A DNA stretch of 64,000 nucleotides from Achaetomium macrosporum (lineage: Eukaryota > Ascomycota > Sordariomycetes > Sordariales > Chaetomiaceae), in contig MU860015.1 of assembly GCA_033296875.1 (NCBI GenBank), positions 124,001-188,000 on the forward strand. The letters are read 5' to 3'. Positions within the stretch are counted from its first letter, which is position 1; each line of letters opens with the position of its first letter. Positions 22,121 through 33,312 of the stretch are shown here, piece by piece. The notes beneath the pieces are model-generated. The model was given only the letters and a program-made list of their open reading frames with translations, was not told where the DNA came from and made no database searches. A program made the translations under genes and the position numbers.

Positions 22121-22360
22121 TGGTCAAAAAAAGCCGTACACCAAACTATCCCCGACAGTTTAAGCAATGAGAGACAAGTGAACAGAATTCATAGAAGAAA
22201 GGAAAGAAAACTGGGAAAAAAAAAGAAAAGAAAGAGAAGGAAGAAGAGAAGAGGAAGAGGAGGAGGAGGAGGAAAAGAAAGGAATGAGAATGAATCAGGT
22301 ATTTGACTGAGGTGGTGATCTTCTGTTTCTTGATGTGTGATGTACGGCTTTTTCTGGCCA
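22121..22360 (-). mobile_element. MITE-like inverted-repeat element, copy A
   Basis: About 240 bp with inverted arms: GGTCAAAAAAAGCCGTACA at 22122-22140 and TGTACGGCTTTTTCTGGCC at 22341-22359. The interior is purine-rich on this strand (GAAAGGAAAGAAAACTGG..., about 22195-22285), so the pyrimidine core is on the minus strand. The bases after the left arm (AAACTATCCCCGACAG...TTTAAGCAATGAGAG) align in reverse with the right-hand segment of the 49.8 kb copy, showing that this is the same family in opposite orientation. It carries no coding capacity and ends about 270 bp before the TOM22 start. Confidence 0.75.
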
Positions 22361-22632
22361 GAGTGTGAGCGTGTCTCCGCTTGCGGGTGGAGCATGCCGC
22401 GCCTGGGTCCATGCATTCTCCCCACCCTGTCCAATCAGAAGACGACCAAACACTTTTTGCGCGGCGAGAGCTCTCGCAAGTCATGAAATCTTGATCCATC
22501 AAACCTGAACACCACCAAATCATAAAGACGACGAGTGCAACCGCACCTTTGCGTGTTAATCCCGAATAATCCCCAACCCGTCACCTCATCTCGACAGAGC
22601 CTCTCCAACCACCACAACACACATCCGCCAAA

Positions 22633-23225
22633 ATGGTCCAACTCGTAGAAGTCGAGGACGAGCACTTCCAGCAGCAGCAGCCGGGCCCGGAGGAGGACGA
22701 GGACGACTTTACCGACACCGGTACGTCACATCTCCCATCCTTTTGATCCATAATCCCGTTTTCCTGCCAGCCTACCGAAATACCAAACCAACAACCAACT
22801 TACTAACCCCAAAAAAAACAGACTCCGAAATCTCCGTCGACTCCAACTACGATCCCACAGATGAGACCCTGGCCGACCGCCTGGCCGCGCTACGCGACAT
22901 GGTGCCCGCCACGGCGCGCGGCTGGATGTACCACAAGTACGAGCGCACGACGTCGGCCGTGAAATCGGCTCTCTCCTTCGCGGGGCGCGCCGCGTGGACC
23001 ATCAGCGTCAGCGCGCTGCTTGTGGGCGTGCCCTTCGCGCTGGCGTACGGCGAGGACCAGAACTTCGCGGCCATGGAGCAGGAGCAGCGCATGCGCGAGC
23101 TGGGCGGGGAGGTGCTGACTGCTGGGGAAGGAGGGCATAAGGCTGGTGGGGCGGGGGGGATGACGGCCGAGGAGATTGGGGCTGCGCTCGGTGGTGGGAG
23201 AGCGGAGGCGAGAGCCGCTCTTTGA
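22633..23225 (+). CDS. TOM22: Mitochondrial import receptor subunit Tom22
   Basis: Central receptor and organiser of the TOM complex in the mitochondrial outer membrane. Exon 1 is 22633-22720 (MVQLVEVEDEHFQQQQ, then an acidic Glu/Asp run). The intron is 22721-22821 (GTACGT donor, TACTAAC branch at 22801) and exon 2 is 22822-23225. The product has 163 residues. The acidic cytosolic N-terminus, the DSEISVDSNYDPTDETL segment and the single membrane span (WTISVSALLVGVPFALAYG, about residues 98-116) are all as in Neurospora Tom22. The C-terminal intermembrane-space part is Gly-rich. The start sits in a good context (CCAAAATGG). Confidence 0.95.
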
Positions 23226-24512
23226 AGAACCGTGAGTTCAAGAGTGCAAGAATGAAGGGGGAGGTGATGGGAAGAAGGGCGGGGAAATAACTGGATGGGT
23301 CGTGCGGCCGTGACAAGGGAGGGGAGAGAGATCTTCCTTCTCTGGCGGCGCGCTGGTCAGGCGGATTGATTTGACCTGGTCCAGCAGAATCTCAGTGTTG
23401 GGGACCTGGATCGAAGGCCGGTCAAGTTGGTGGGTGGCATCGAGGCGGATGGGGTTTCCATCACCCCCTCCACCGGCACACAACAGACTTCTCGTGCGGG
23501 TAGAACACACTGTCCAGCCACGCACTCTTCGTTGCTTCTCCTTTCCTGTAACTGTATATTATATGACCGGTCCCGGCATGGACCTGGCGCGGAGTCCTCT
23601 CCATTGTTTAATACTCGTACATGGACACTACCATCTCAGTTAGAAGCGGGGAAAAAGGATGGATACCGGATGATGGGTGATGGGGCAAGGATGGAAAGAT
23701 ATGTAGAATCACGTTATGACTCTTATCTCCGGTGAAAATGGAATTCTGCTCACTTAGTCTACTGTGTTAGCACACATTAGAAGTGATCTATCTGGCATCC
23801 CGTGTTCGGCTTTCGGCACATCGTGGAAGCAACGCACTTCACGGTCAATCCCTCCGGCGTCTCCCAGATAGAAGAGAAAGCCAGTTCAAAGCAAGGCTTG
23901 ACAACTTCACCAGATGACGTCTGATGCAGCCTGTTATGTACAGTACAACTCACTAGGTCTGGCTAGGTGCTTTGTACACAAGAGAACATTGGCCAGCCCT
24001 CCTCAAAATCACTTCGTCAGCCTCCGATTTTCCTCTCCCTCCCGCCATTCCTAGGCCTCCAGTCTGATTTTATCTTCGCCATATGGAAATAAGATGTCTC
24101 CCCTATCCTCAGGCCAAGGGCAGGCCAATAGAAGTAATGAAATTGCTGGAAAGCCGTCGCAGAGACAGTGGTATCACAAAATGCGGAAAAGGGGATCAGG
24201 TGTACGAAGAACAAGGGCAATTTCGGGTGTGCCTCGACATTCGAGAGAAGAACACACCGGGTCTACAATTGGTATCGGAGAAAGTAGGATGTGAAAGAGA
24301 ATCGAAAAACCATAAGGGTAGAAAGAAGGCTGATGCTGGGAGAAGGGGTCTTAGACTTAGTAAGGAAATGCATGGTTGCCGAACCGTAGGCGACGCCGTT
24401 TCCTCGCCTGTGTGTGACAGGCCAGTAAATGGGCCAGAAAGTATCGTTAGGGGTAGTTAGTGTCCGAAGTTGGAGTGCTTGTGGTGAGCCTCCTCGAGGA
24501 CTACGTAATTCG
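23226..24512. other. 1.3 kb intergenic between convergent genes
   Basis: Lies between the TOM22 stop and the stop of the minus-strand ADF-H gene, so it should hold both 3' untranslated regions. No open frame has recognisable sequence. Confidence 0.6.
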
Positions 24513-27500
24513 TTAGCTTCGACTCCGTTTGAGAGGACAACATAGCAACATACTGTGCAAGATACTCATCTGGCCGGCCCGGTCCTCGCAAGCGATCTGA
24601 AGTCCGCTGCCATCCACCAGGTCGAGAACAACGCTGTTGGGCAGCTCCTGCAACTCCACATCCGGAGCATAGGGAGGCTTGAAATCGCTTATGTGGTACC
24701 GCCTGACCATAGCCCCAAGCCTGTCCTTGCCAGTCGGCATCATGGCCGTGCCCTGCACCGCGCTCAGAATCAGGAACCCTTGGCTGTCGAGGCAGATGCT
24801 ACGGCGCTTCCACAGGAGGTTGTCCGGAAACTGGACATTCACGTCACCCATGAAAGCGACGATAGTGGGCTGGGACTGAGCTGCAGCGCTCGTCGCCGTG
24901 CCGCCCCTGGATGCAGCCTCAACCTCGGCAGCGTTTTCCTCAGCCACAGTAGGCGAGATCGACGGGGCGGCATTCTTCCGCCCGGTCACCAGCGTGTTAG
25001 AGATGCGCCGCATGAACCGGGAAGCACGGCTGCCCTTGCTTTGGTTCGGGCTAGCGGGACCAGAGCTGCTGTTGCTCTTAGTCTCAGCGTCTACATCAGC
25101 GCCACCCTCCGCTGTTCGACCAGGGGACAGCACCGTGGCATTCTGGTCCGTTGACGAGCGCCGGCTGCTGATGCTCAGGCGCCGAGCCAAAGAACCAGTC
25201 TGATTAACTGACGGCGGACGAGTGGGGGACCGTGAGGGCGCAGTAACCGCAGGAGAGGCGACGGCCGCTGAATTGCCCAGGTTATCTGTGGACGGCGACT
25301 TGGCGCCCTTGATGAAATCCTTCACAACGGTGAGAGACGAGCGTCGTCGAGGGAGTGGTCCATCGGAACCTTGCTGGCTTTCAGCCTTGTCCTCCTGAGA
25401 TTGTCTCGACAACCGTCGTTCCAACAAAGTTTGCTTGGCCTGGACCGCAATCTCTCGCTCTAATGTACGCACCGACCCACTACGCGACGGGGCACGGTTC
25501 TGAACATCTACCACCAAGGGCGACTGCTTCAGTTCAAGCGGGCCATAGTCTGCCGAACCTGGTTTTGGCTCCGGGCCTCTTGGATATGGCTGGTTGGGAT
25601 CTCGCACGATCCGGGCTGTCACCTGAACTGATTCGGGTCTGCCTCGAGGAGGCATCCCCCCTTCGAACATGGAAAGTCGGTTCACCAGGGATCCGGCCCG
25701 GCCACGTCCCATGACCTTGGTAGCATCGGGGGACGACTGCCTCGATGGAGGAGGGGAAGGGGTCTGAACCCTCGTTAACGAGCTAGCCATATCGACCACA
25801 GACGCCACAGAGGGTGGTCTCGAGGACTCCCGCGTGCCAGCTTTGCGGACGGCAAAGAAGGTTGTAGCAGGCCGCTCCTTCGGCGCCGCGGCATCTCCAG
25901 GGGTAGCACTGCCAGAAAGCTTTTCCAGTGCCTTGATTCTTTGCGAGATGCTCGATCCCAACTTGGTGCTCTTGGGCCGCAAATCTGCTGATGTCTGCTG
26001 CTGAGAGGTCTTCTGCAAGAACGCAGCACTAGATGAGGCAGATCTGGGTGCGCTCACCGGCACTTCTCCGGGAGCCAAGAAAGAGCTGCGGACAGGGTTT
26101 GATGCCGTTCGCGTAAAAGGCGGACGGAGTGCGTCCGGCCCGATCGTAGCTCTCTTAGAACTCGGATCAACTGAGAAGAATGGAGAAATGGGAGACTTGG
26201 ACACAGTGATCGGCGTTGCCTGTTGCACAGTTGCAGACTGCAACTCATCCATGAAGCCGTCATTATCCAGGATGCTGATAACCGAGCGCCGTTTCTCATG
26301 ATCTGTGCCATCAAGGTCCGTTCGGATAGGCTCAGGGAGTCTCCGTCTCTTGGGATCTAGTCCAGGCGGTTCAACCGCCTCGGCGGCGTCCGGAACATTA
26401 TCCTTCTCCGGAACCGGCGGTGCTGATTCCTCGCCTCGCCACGAATCCACCTCCGGGGTGTGGGTGACAACAGAAGGAACACATTGGGTAACAGCGCCAG
26501 TAGAAGACTTGGCCTCCTGTGTGGAGAATTTGGAGAGGGGAATGCGTAGTTGCGGTGACGGCGCCTTTTCCTCCTCGGCACCAGTAGGCTTTGTCTCTCG
26601 GGGATCAGGGGCTGGCGCCAACTGTTCGCCTGTCTCCGCTGGCGACGGATCACCTGCGCTCTTTTCTATTCCGGTTGGCGGGGTCAATACATCGGACGAA
26701 GATGGTAACGGTGAAGACTCAGGAACCGTATTACCCGCTGTTGTACCCGAGGCAATGGGCTCCTTCTCGTCCTCAGCTACCACGGAAGGCTCTTCTCGAG
26801 TAACACTATCTTCTTGCGCCGCAGTGATGGTTGCCTGGGACTGTCTGTCATGAGACGCCGCTACCCCTCCATCAATGCGCTTCCCGGACGGCAAGGTTTC
26901 ACTGTCAGTTGAAGCCGCTGGTTTGCTGCTACCGGCATCGTCTTCTCCGCCTTCACAAGCCGAAGGCTGATCCCGACGAAGAACCGTCTCGTCCGTCGAT
27001 TCAGACAGAGATGAAGCCTGGGTAGAATCACCGATTTCCGATGTGGCCAGCGGAGAAGTAGGCTGGGAATCCGTGTGAGTATCCACAGAGGTACGATCTG
27101 TAGGGACGTCAGCTCCAGAATCAGCCTTGGAAGCTGCGGCAGGATCATCTGGCTGCCCATCATTATCACGCGACGCTTCCTCCGCCAACCCAGGAGTTTC
27201 TGCTGTCTCAGAATCCTGCGTCTCCTCTGGAAGGCCGGGAGTGCTGGGCGCAGATGGTATCTCGCTAGCTGGTACGTCGAGCGTCGGCTGCAGGCTCATC
27301 AACTTCTTTTTCTCTCGCAGCTTCATGGCTTTCAAAAGCCGCGCTTTTTCGGGCGTCATTGTATTCTGTTTATTCGGAGGGGCGGCAGCAGCAGGTAGGT
27401 TGACTTTGAGTGCAGAGGTGGAGGTGACTGGGGCTTGTGCGTCGCTGTTGGTGCTCGGTTCGGTAGGATCGTTGTCGGCAACTTTCGTGTCCACATCCGC

Positions 27501-28675
27501 CGCAATTAACGCCGGCAAAGGATCTTCCGCCTGCTCTTTGATGGGAGATTCCGGCACTTCTTCGTCCTGGCTTTGGGACCGAGAGCGGCCCTTTCTAGAG
27601 CCCCTGGAAAATGGCTTCAACCCGGCGGGTACCGTGGAGACAGGTCGATTTGCCGCACCGCCAGCAGAGGAGCGCGGGCGCCCAGCGAGATCTGCAGAAG
27701 GCCTGGGGCCAACTTTCACTCGCGGCTTTGAATACGGGTAAGAAGTCGTCAAATACAGGTCAGTTCGCGAGGATTGTGACGACATGCGACCACCATTCTC
27801 ATCAAAGGATTTGGCTGGCGATGAGGGTCTCGGTACACCCGTGAAATTAGGAGGATCCAGTTCACCGACAAAGCGCGCAGCTTCTGGCAACTTGGCAAGG
27901 TCGGCATTCAGCGTGACAGGAGGCTCGGCGGCCGGGGATGTCGGCGACTTCGGCCCTTCCTCCTCTTTCACGACCGACTGGCGCTTTCTCTCCCGCTCTT
28001 CCTCCTCCTCCTCCTCCGCAATTTCCATCAAGCGTCTCCGACGCAGCGAACTCGTCGAGGAAGATGTCGAACCGGATGCAGCATGCAATGAACAGGCAGC
28101 TGAGAGCTTGGTGTCCTTGAGCTCCTTGGAATCGGCGATGGAGAAGGTGGTGTCGTAAGGCGAGAAGCGGTCGCAAACGGCATCGAAATGGACAGTCACC
28201 CGCGCTGAGAGAGAAAGTCAGATGAGCTTCTGTGCTGTTGAAGCACCTAGGGCCCGGACAATAGGAGTCATACCTTGAATTAACCTGGAACAATCCTCGG
28301 GCAGGTATTTAATGATGACATTGCGGCGTCTATATCTGAGAAAGCCGTACAGCGGCGACTTCTCCTCGTACTGTGCTATGTTGTTTCGGATCTCAACAAT
28401 GCCGCCGTTGCCTCGACCAAGCAGCTCGACTTCGTCACGAGTGGCATACTTCAGTAGGAACCTGTCCAGGAACCACAGTCAGCATTGGCCCGGGAAGAGT
28501 GCCCAAGGTGCCAGTGAGGAGCCGAAAGTGCCACAGTCTCCTTCTGTTCCATATTTGCACAACGGCATCACAAGGAACGAAAACGATAGATAGGAACATA
28601 CCATCCTCCGGGTTCCACAACAGCCGCCTCGTGGGCCTCCTTGACTCGTGCATCGTCCAACCCATTCAGTGACAT
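24513..28675 (-). CDS. Very long ADF-H-domain protein with disordered middle and PH-like C-terminus
   Basis: Three exons (28602-28675, 28274-28461, 24513-28204) join in frame to about 1317 residues. Exon 1 starts MSLNGLDDARVKEAHEAAVV. Residues 1-140 resemble an actin-depolymerising-factor homology fold: WFLLKYATRDEVELLGRG, SPLYGFLRYRRR, then YLPEDCSRLIQARVTVHFD. A middle of about 1000 residues rich in Ser, Pro, Glu and Thr is probably disordered and heavily phosphorylated, with an EEEEEEERERKR patch near residue 150. The last 115 residues are a compact folded region (VNVQFPDNLLWKRRSICLD ... LQIACEDRAGQMSIL) that looks like a PH-type fold. I infer a role in the actin cytoskeleton, but do not recognise a characterised homologue. 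The start is chosen because exon 1 completes the ADF-H fold and splices cleanly. Confidence 0.85.
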
Positions 28676-31425
28676 CTCAGACAAGCGCCTTGGGCCAGCA
28701 GTTCCGTCTCCGTCTCTTTAATCCGCGACTGTGGGGTATAAGGGCTGTATGTGAATCAATGTGTCGACGGAGACGTGGGCGTCATGTAATTGCAGCGAAC
28801 GCCGGTTCAGGGGTTGTCGGCAAGGCTGAAGAGCTGCTCGACCAACCCTACATGCAGCGATTGGCCCGTCGGAAGACGTGCAGTGAAGGCTGCGAGGCTG
28901 AGGCACCCGTAAACATGGAACGGATTCGCACGAGGTAGCAGCAGATCTCAGGCGGATGTTCAAGGTCGGACAGCGCGGGACATACCAGGCCGGGCTCACT
29001 CCTCAAACAACCGGTGGAGCTCCAGGCCTTGACCACAGTCCCGAGAGTGATACACGGCCGAGGTCAAACTCCGACAAGCGTAAAATTACTTCGGCCAAAG
29101 AAACCAAATGACAAAAGAGAGTGAACCCAGGAAGACAGAAAGAATAATGAGCGTGTTGGGACCGGTTCGGGCCGCGTGGATGCCGAAGGGGGCCCAGCAG
29201 TGGAAGGCCCTAAACGATCACGGTCCTTCAAAGTGCACCTGCTTGCAGACCAGATGACGGGAAAGGGGGCCGACAGAAAAAGTTAGGGGAATGAGGGGAT
29301 GCGTTCGAAAGGAGGTGAATGGCATCCGTGAATTGGCAAGATTTAGCGTTCTGCAGGGGTCCAGGCGATGCCTGCCGCCGTGGATAAATCGACGGTGTCT
29401 TCTTTGATAGAACGTCGGTGTCTAACCGCCTTCGGTTAGTGCCGACCTTCAACTTCGCTGACAGCCACCTCAGACTCGCGCATCACCTTGTCGACGTGAT
29501 TGCACATATAAACCAATATGTACCAGAGCCCTCATATTTCTTTCCGAACTTATAAACCGAGCTAGAGTCCTATCGGTAACCAAAAGCCCTAGCAATGATA
29601 ACCGAAACCTTAAAACTATAACCCGAACTGCAACAACGACTAACCTATATAGTCGGACCCCTGAAAGTTCGCTAGCGCCTGACTTGAGGACCAGGGTTAG
29701 GCCCAAGATTCCAATCTCAACATCCAAACGGCCAACTTTTTCGCGAGAAAAAGGCATTGATAAAATCAATCTTGTTTGAGCATTGCTATATTCTCTAGTT
29801 TCTTGCGTTGAGACAGTCCTGACGGCTATTGCACTGTATCTTTTTGGATTCATGACCAGGACCCCTGTCACAAGTTCCGAGCTAACAAACTTTCAGGGGT
29901 TGAACTGTAGTTACGTGTAGGTGGCCGCTAATTGAATTCGGTTAGATACCGGCGTTCTATCCATGACACTGTCGATTTATCCGCAGCGATGCCTGCCGTT
30001 GATTGCACCGGCCAAGTGGGGGTCGTTGCAAGTGATTGAGGAGCAAGGGTCAGCACTGGGCCATGCGGTTTCTAGAACTTCCAATGACCGGGATTTCAAG
30101 TTGTTTCATAATTCCTTAGTTAACAGCTTCTCAGAAAGTCAAGACAGATTGCCTTTTGCATTGAGTACAGATTTGCTGCTCCGAGTTTAAAACAGCGTTA
30201 TAAGGCTCGTCTTGGTCTTTCCTGGGTCCCGCACTCATCACTGTGTCTCTTCAGTCTCCTCATCCCGAAGCTCTCCCCATGGTGGAGCAGGAGCCCCTGT
30301 CCAACAGTCTAACTGCTTTGGGAAACCACCACATTGCCACGAGCTTGAGTCGCGTTTCAGACTTCTTGAGCTTCGGTCAAACTGGAGGCACATTTGCTTG
30401 TGATGCTATCAGTTTGTCGAACAACATTCAATTTGCAAAAGTCGACGAGTCATTCACGCTTGGAAGGCCTTCTCTCAACACGCCTGGCTTTAAAGATGGG
30501 GGATACTGCAAGATATTTTTCGAAAAAGCTTGCGGATGCGGTGCTCTCTTTGGCAGCCAATGCCGTTAGTACATGTACTGTAATCCGTACTTCGTACTTC
30601 CTAGACAATGGGAACCTTTTGGAGGGTCGGGTGGTGAACGCAACATCACTGAACGCACGCTTTGACGTCGTGAAAGGTCGTGCATCCTGTCTGCGTTTCT
30701 TATACTGTATATTCCCAGTCAGGTGCTGAAAACGCAATCCTCACCCGCGTTGATCCAATCTATGAGGTGGTGTTATCATTGACAGCAGACTTCTGGTCCT
30801 AGACAAAACTGCTCCCAAGGTTGGAGTTTGGGCATCGGGTAAACTTGACAGCAATCAGGTCAGTAGCAATACCATGAACTGTGCCCGGCGGAGAAGGAGT
30901 TCGATGCTTTCGTATTCCCTACACATTACGCATTGGGTAGAACCAACCTAGACACCAGACATCAGTCTGATTTCTGTGCTGGAATACAGCCCATGCGAGC
31001 GCCGTATATGTACACTAACCTACAAATACTGAAGCAAGTCAAAGACGTTGCAATGCCATTCCCGAGCATCTACGCGCTCCTTGTTTCTCTTTCCGCCAAA
31101 CGACTAATCATAGTGCTGTCTCGTTCGTCATGCCGTACCCCAAGGGAAACCAAATACTCGTGCCGCAAAGCAATGCCAGTGCTATCTTGAACCTCTGCCC
31201 CGATAATAATCATAACAACTACCAACGCCTTCCCGCTCCAGGGCCTCTCAAAAGAAAACAGTGCTCGAACGAGGCAATCCCCACAGGAGCTACTAGTAGA
31301 ACCACCACCTGCATCAGTCAAAGCTTCATCCTCCAACACCACTCTAAACCTCGAGCAAGCAGCCTAGGGCAAAGCCAGAGACGACAACGCACGCCTAGGT
31401 TACTCAATGACTCGGCGTGACATCT
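28676..31425. other. 2.75 kb gene-poor region with an inverted-repeat element
   Basis: Lies between the start of the ADF-H gene and the stop of the PP2C gene. It contains the 601-bp inverted-repeat element at 29382-29982. The remaining sequence, including short frames near 30243-30569 and 31130-31420, gives no recognisable protein. Confidence 0.6.
29382..29982. mobile_element. 601-bp inverted-repeat element flanked by 13-bp direct repeats
   Basis: The left arm (29382-29428) begins GGATAAATCGACGGTGTC and ends TCTAACCG. The right arm (29939-29982) is its imperfect reverse complement, ending GTCGATTTATCC. Most arm mismatches are transitions (G/A or T/C). The direct repeat GCGATGCCTGCCG lies at 29365-29377 and again at 29986-29998, 3-4 bases outside the arms. 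The interior has no transposase; a 133-codon minus-strand frame at 29470-29871 matches nothing I know. This looks like a non-autonomous DNA element with target duplication. The 13-bp duplication is longer than usual for common fungal superfamilies. Confidence 0.65.
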
Positions 31426-33312
31426 TCACTTGTGCTCTTCGGCGGGTCCGCCTGCGCCGTCTTCATTGAGTGGAGTCACCTCGGGCGAGTCGTCGATCGA
31501 AGCCGGTTCCTCCTCCACAGGCCCATCGATCACCGTCGGGGTGAATCCCTTGTCTCCGCCCTCGTGGGCCGATGGGTGGCCCTTGCCGCCGTTGCTGGCA
31601 GAGACTCCGACCGCCGCAGCGCCGCCCTCAGCAATCTTGGCTTTGGTCGTGCCGACGAGCTTCTCTGTCTCGGTGATCTTGCCCGAGGCGGTGACAGCGT
31701 CGCCCTCGACGCCGATCGCCTTGTCCTTATTGTTCTGATTCTCAAGGAGAGCCTGCTTGTCGAAGCGAACAACCATGCAGGACAGGTTGTCCGTGCTGAA
31801 GCGGGAGAGCGCGTGGTCTACCAGAAGTTTGGCCGCCGCCACCGGGTCCTGGATGTTACGGACGAGATCGACTGCATCCTGGTCTGAGCACACGTCCCAG
31901 AGCTGGCGCATCAGTTAGCACACTCTGCGGTCTTTGTAAACGGCTAATCGGCGCCAGAAACTTACCCCATCGCAAGCGATAATGAGGAACTCGTCCAGGT
32001 CTGGCTGAATGACTGTCTCAGTGGTGTAGGGATGCCCGGTGACGAGATCCTTAAGGTATGTGTCACCGAGAGCGCGGGTCACGGCAAGCACCCCATTGAC
32101 GCGGTTGTTCAGTATCAATCCTCCGGCGTTGGTTATGCGCCTTCCTTCGTTCTCGTCGCTGCCCTTGTGGTCGTATGACAGACGCAGAGCCTTGCCTTGA
32201 CGACAGAGAATGATTCGGGCGTCGCCAACGTTGGCAGTATAGAGGACGCGTTGCCTAGTTGCCGCGCTTTTTAACCTCGCATGAGCAACTTCTGGAGCTG
32301 CCATTGACGACGATGACGGCTCCTCAGACTTGGAAGCTTCCTCGGCCGCCTTGGCGAGCGCCGGTGCGATAGCTTGGGATCCGGTTGCGGACAAGTTGCT
32401 GGGAACACGATCCTCCCAGCGCAGCACGGCGATGGCAGCTGTGCAGCCGCTGTTCTTGAGGGGCAGTTCCCCTAGCTGCTGATCGACGGTGGTGAAGGTC
32501 TGGTCAAGCAGCTCCGGTATAGGAGCATTCGGGTTTTTCTTGATAATCTCCTCCAGGATTATGTGTAGCTTCTTCCCGCACCAGTCCGCCGCGAAAGTGC
32601 CCGCGTGCCCGTCGAAAATGGCAAAATAGCCATTGTCGGTCTCTATTACGTCCTGCTCCGCGGCGTCAGCGCCCTGTCCCTTGTCCGCATCCACACCGGG
32701 CGTGGGTTGCGTCTGGCCACCGCTCTCCGTTCCCAGCACGGGCGCCGGCGTATGTAGGAAGTTGTAGAGAAAGGCGTGGGTATCCTCCATGGTGCGTCTG
32801 CATTTCTTGTTCCTATCCTCCCAGACGCCGACTCTGAAGGTCGATCGCGGTCCCGGAAGGGACTCGCCAGCAGCATTGTTGTGCTGGCCCTGGGGCACGG
32901 CAAGAGCCTGGTCCTGCTTGCCTAGCTTTTGCAAGGGAGTCTGGTTAGACGTCTTTGAGTCAGCAGCAAGATCGCTGTTGTTGGCCCGACTCCCAACTTG
33001 AGTAAACAGAGTGTTCTTGGCCTGGGCTATTAGGCTGCTGGCTTTGCCGCTCACCCCGCTGCTACGCCGTTTCTTCTGTTCTGCCGAACTGGCCGTACTC
33101 GGAGGGTTGTCATTTCCGCTTCGCTTCTCGCCGCTCGCCACCTGGTCCGAACTCTTGACGGGGGTGGGAGACGATCGGCCGCTGTCGCCGGCGTCTTTTC
33201 CCGGAGAGGGGGACTTGCTGCCACTCTTATCCTTCTGAGGGCTGCCGGTCGAATCGGAGATAGCGGTCGTTTCGGATTTCGAGCCTCCGGAGCTCGAACT
33301 GACACCGAACAT
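31426..33312 (-). CDS. PP2C-type protein serine/threonine phosphatase
   Basis: Mg/Mn-dependent PPM-family phosphatase, closest in layout to yeast Ptc1, which damps stress MAP-kinase signalling. Exons 31966-33312 and 31426-31902 give about 607 residues. The N-terminus (about 165 residues) is Ser/Pro-rich. Catalytic motifs follow in order: RTMEDTHAF, FAIFDGHAGTFAADW, ANVGDARIILCR, SYDHKGSDENEGRRI, VNGVLAVTRALGDTYLKD, FLIIACDGLWDVCSD (across the intron) and FSTDNLSCMVVRFD. All metal-coordinating Asp residues seen in the family are present. The C-terminal tail of about 110 residues is acidic. The first ATG is 33312 (MFGVSSSSGG). The frame stays open upstream to 33495 but only from a GTG codon, so I do not use it. 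Confidence 0.92.

Noticed and set aside
30243..30569. 108-codon plus-strand frame
   Set aside because: Length is near chance for this composition, and no family pattern or intron structure supports it.
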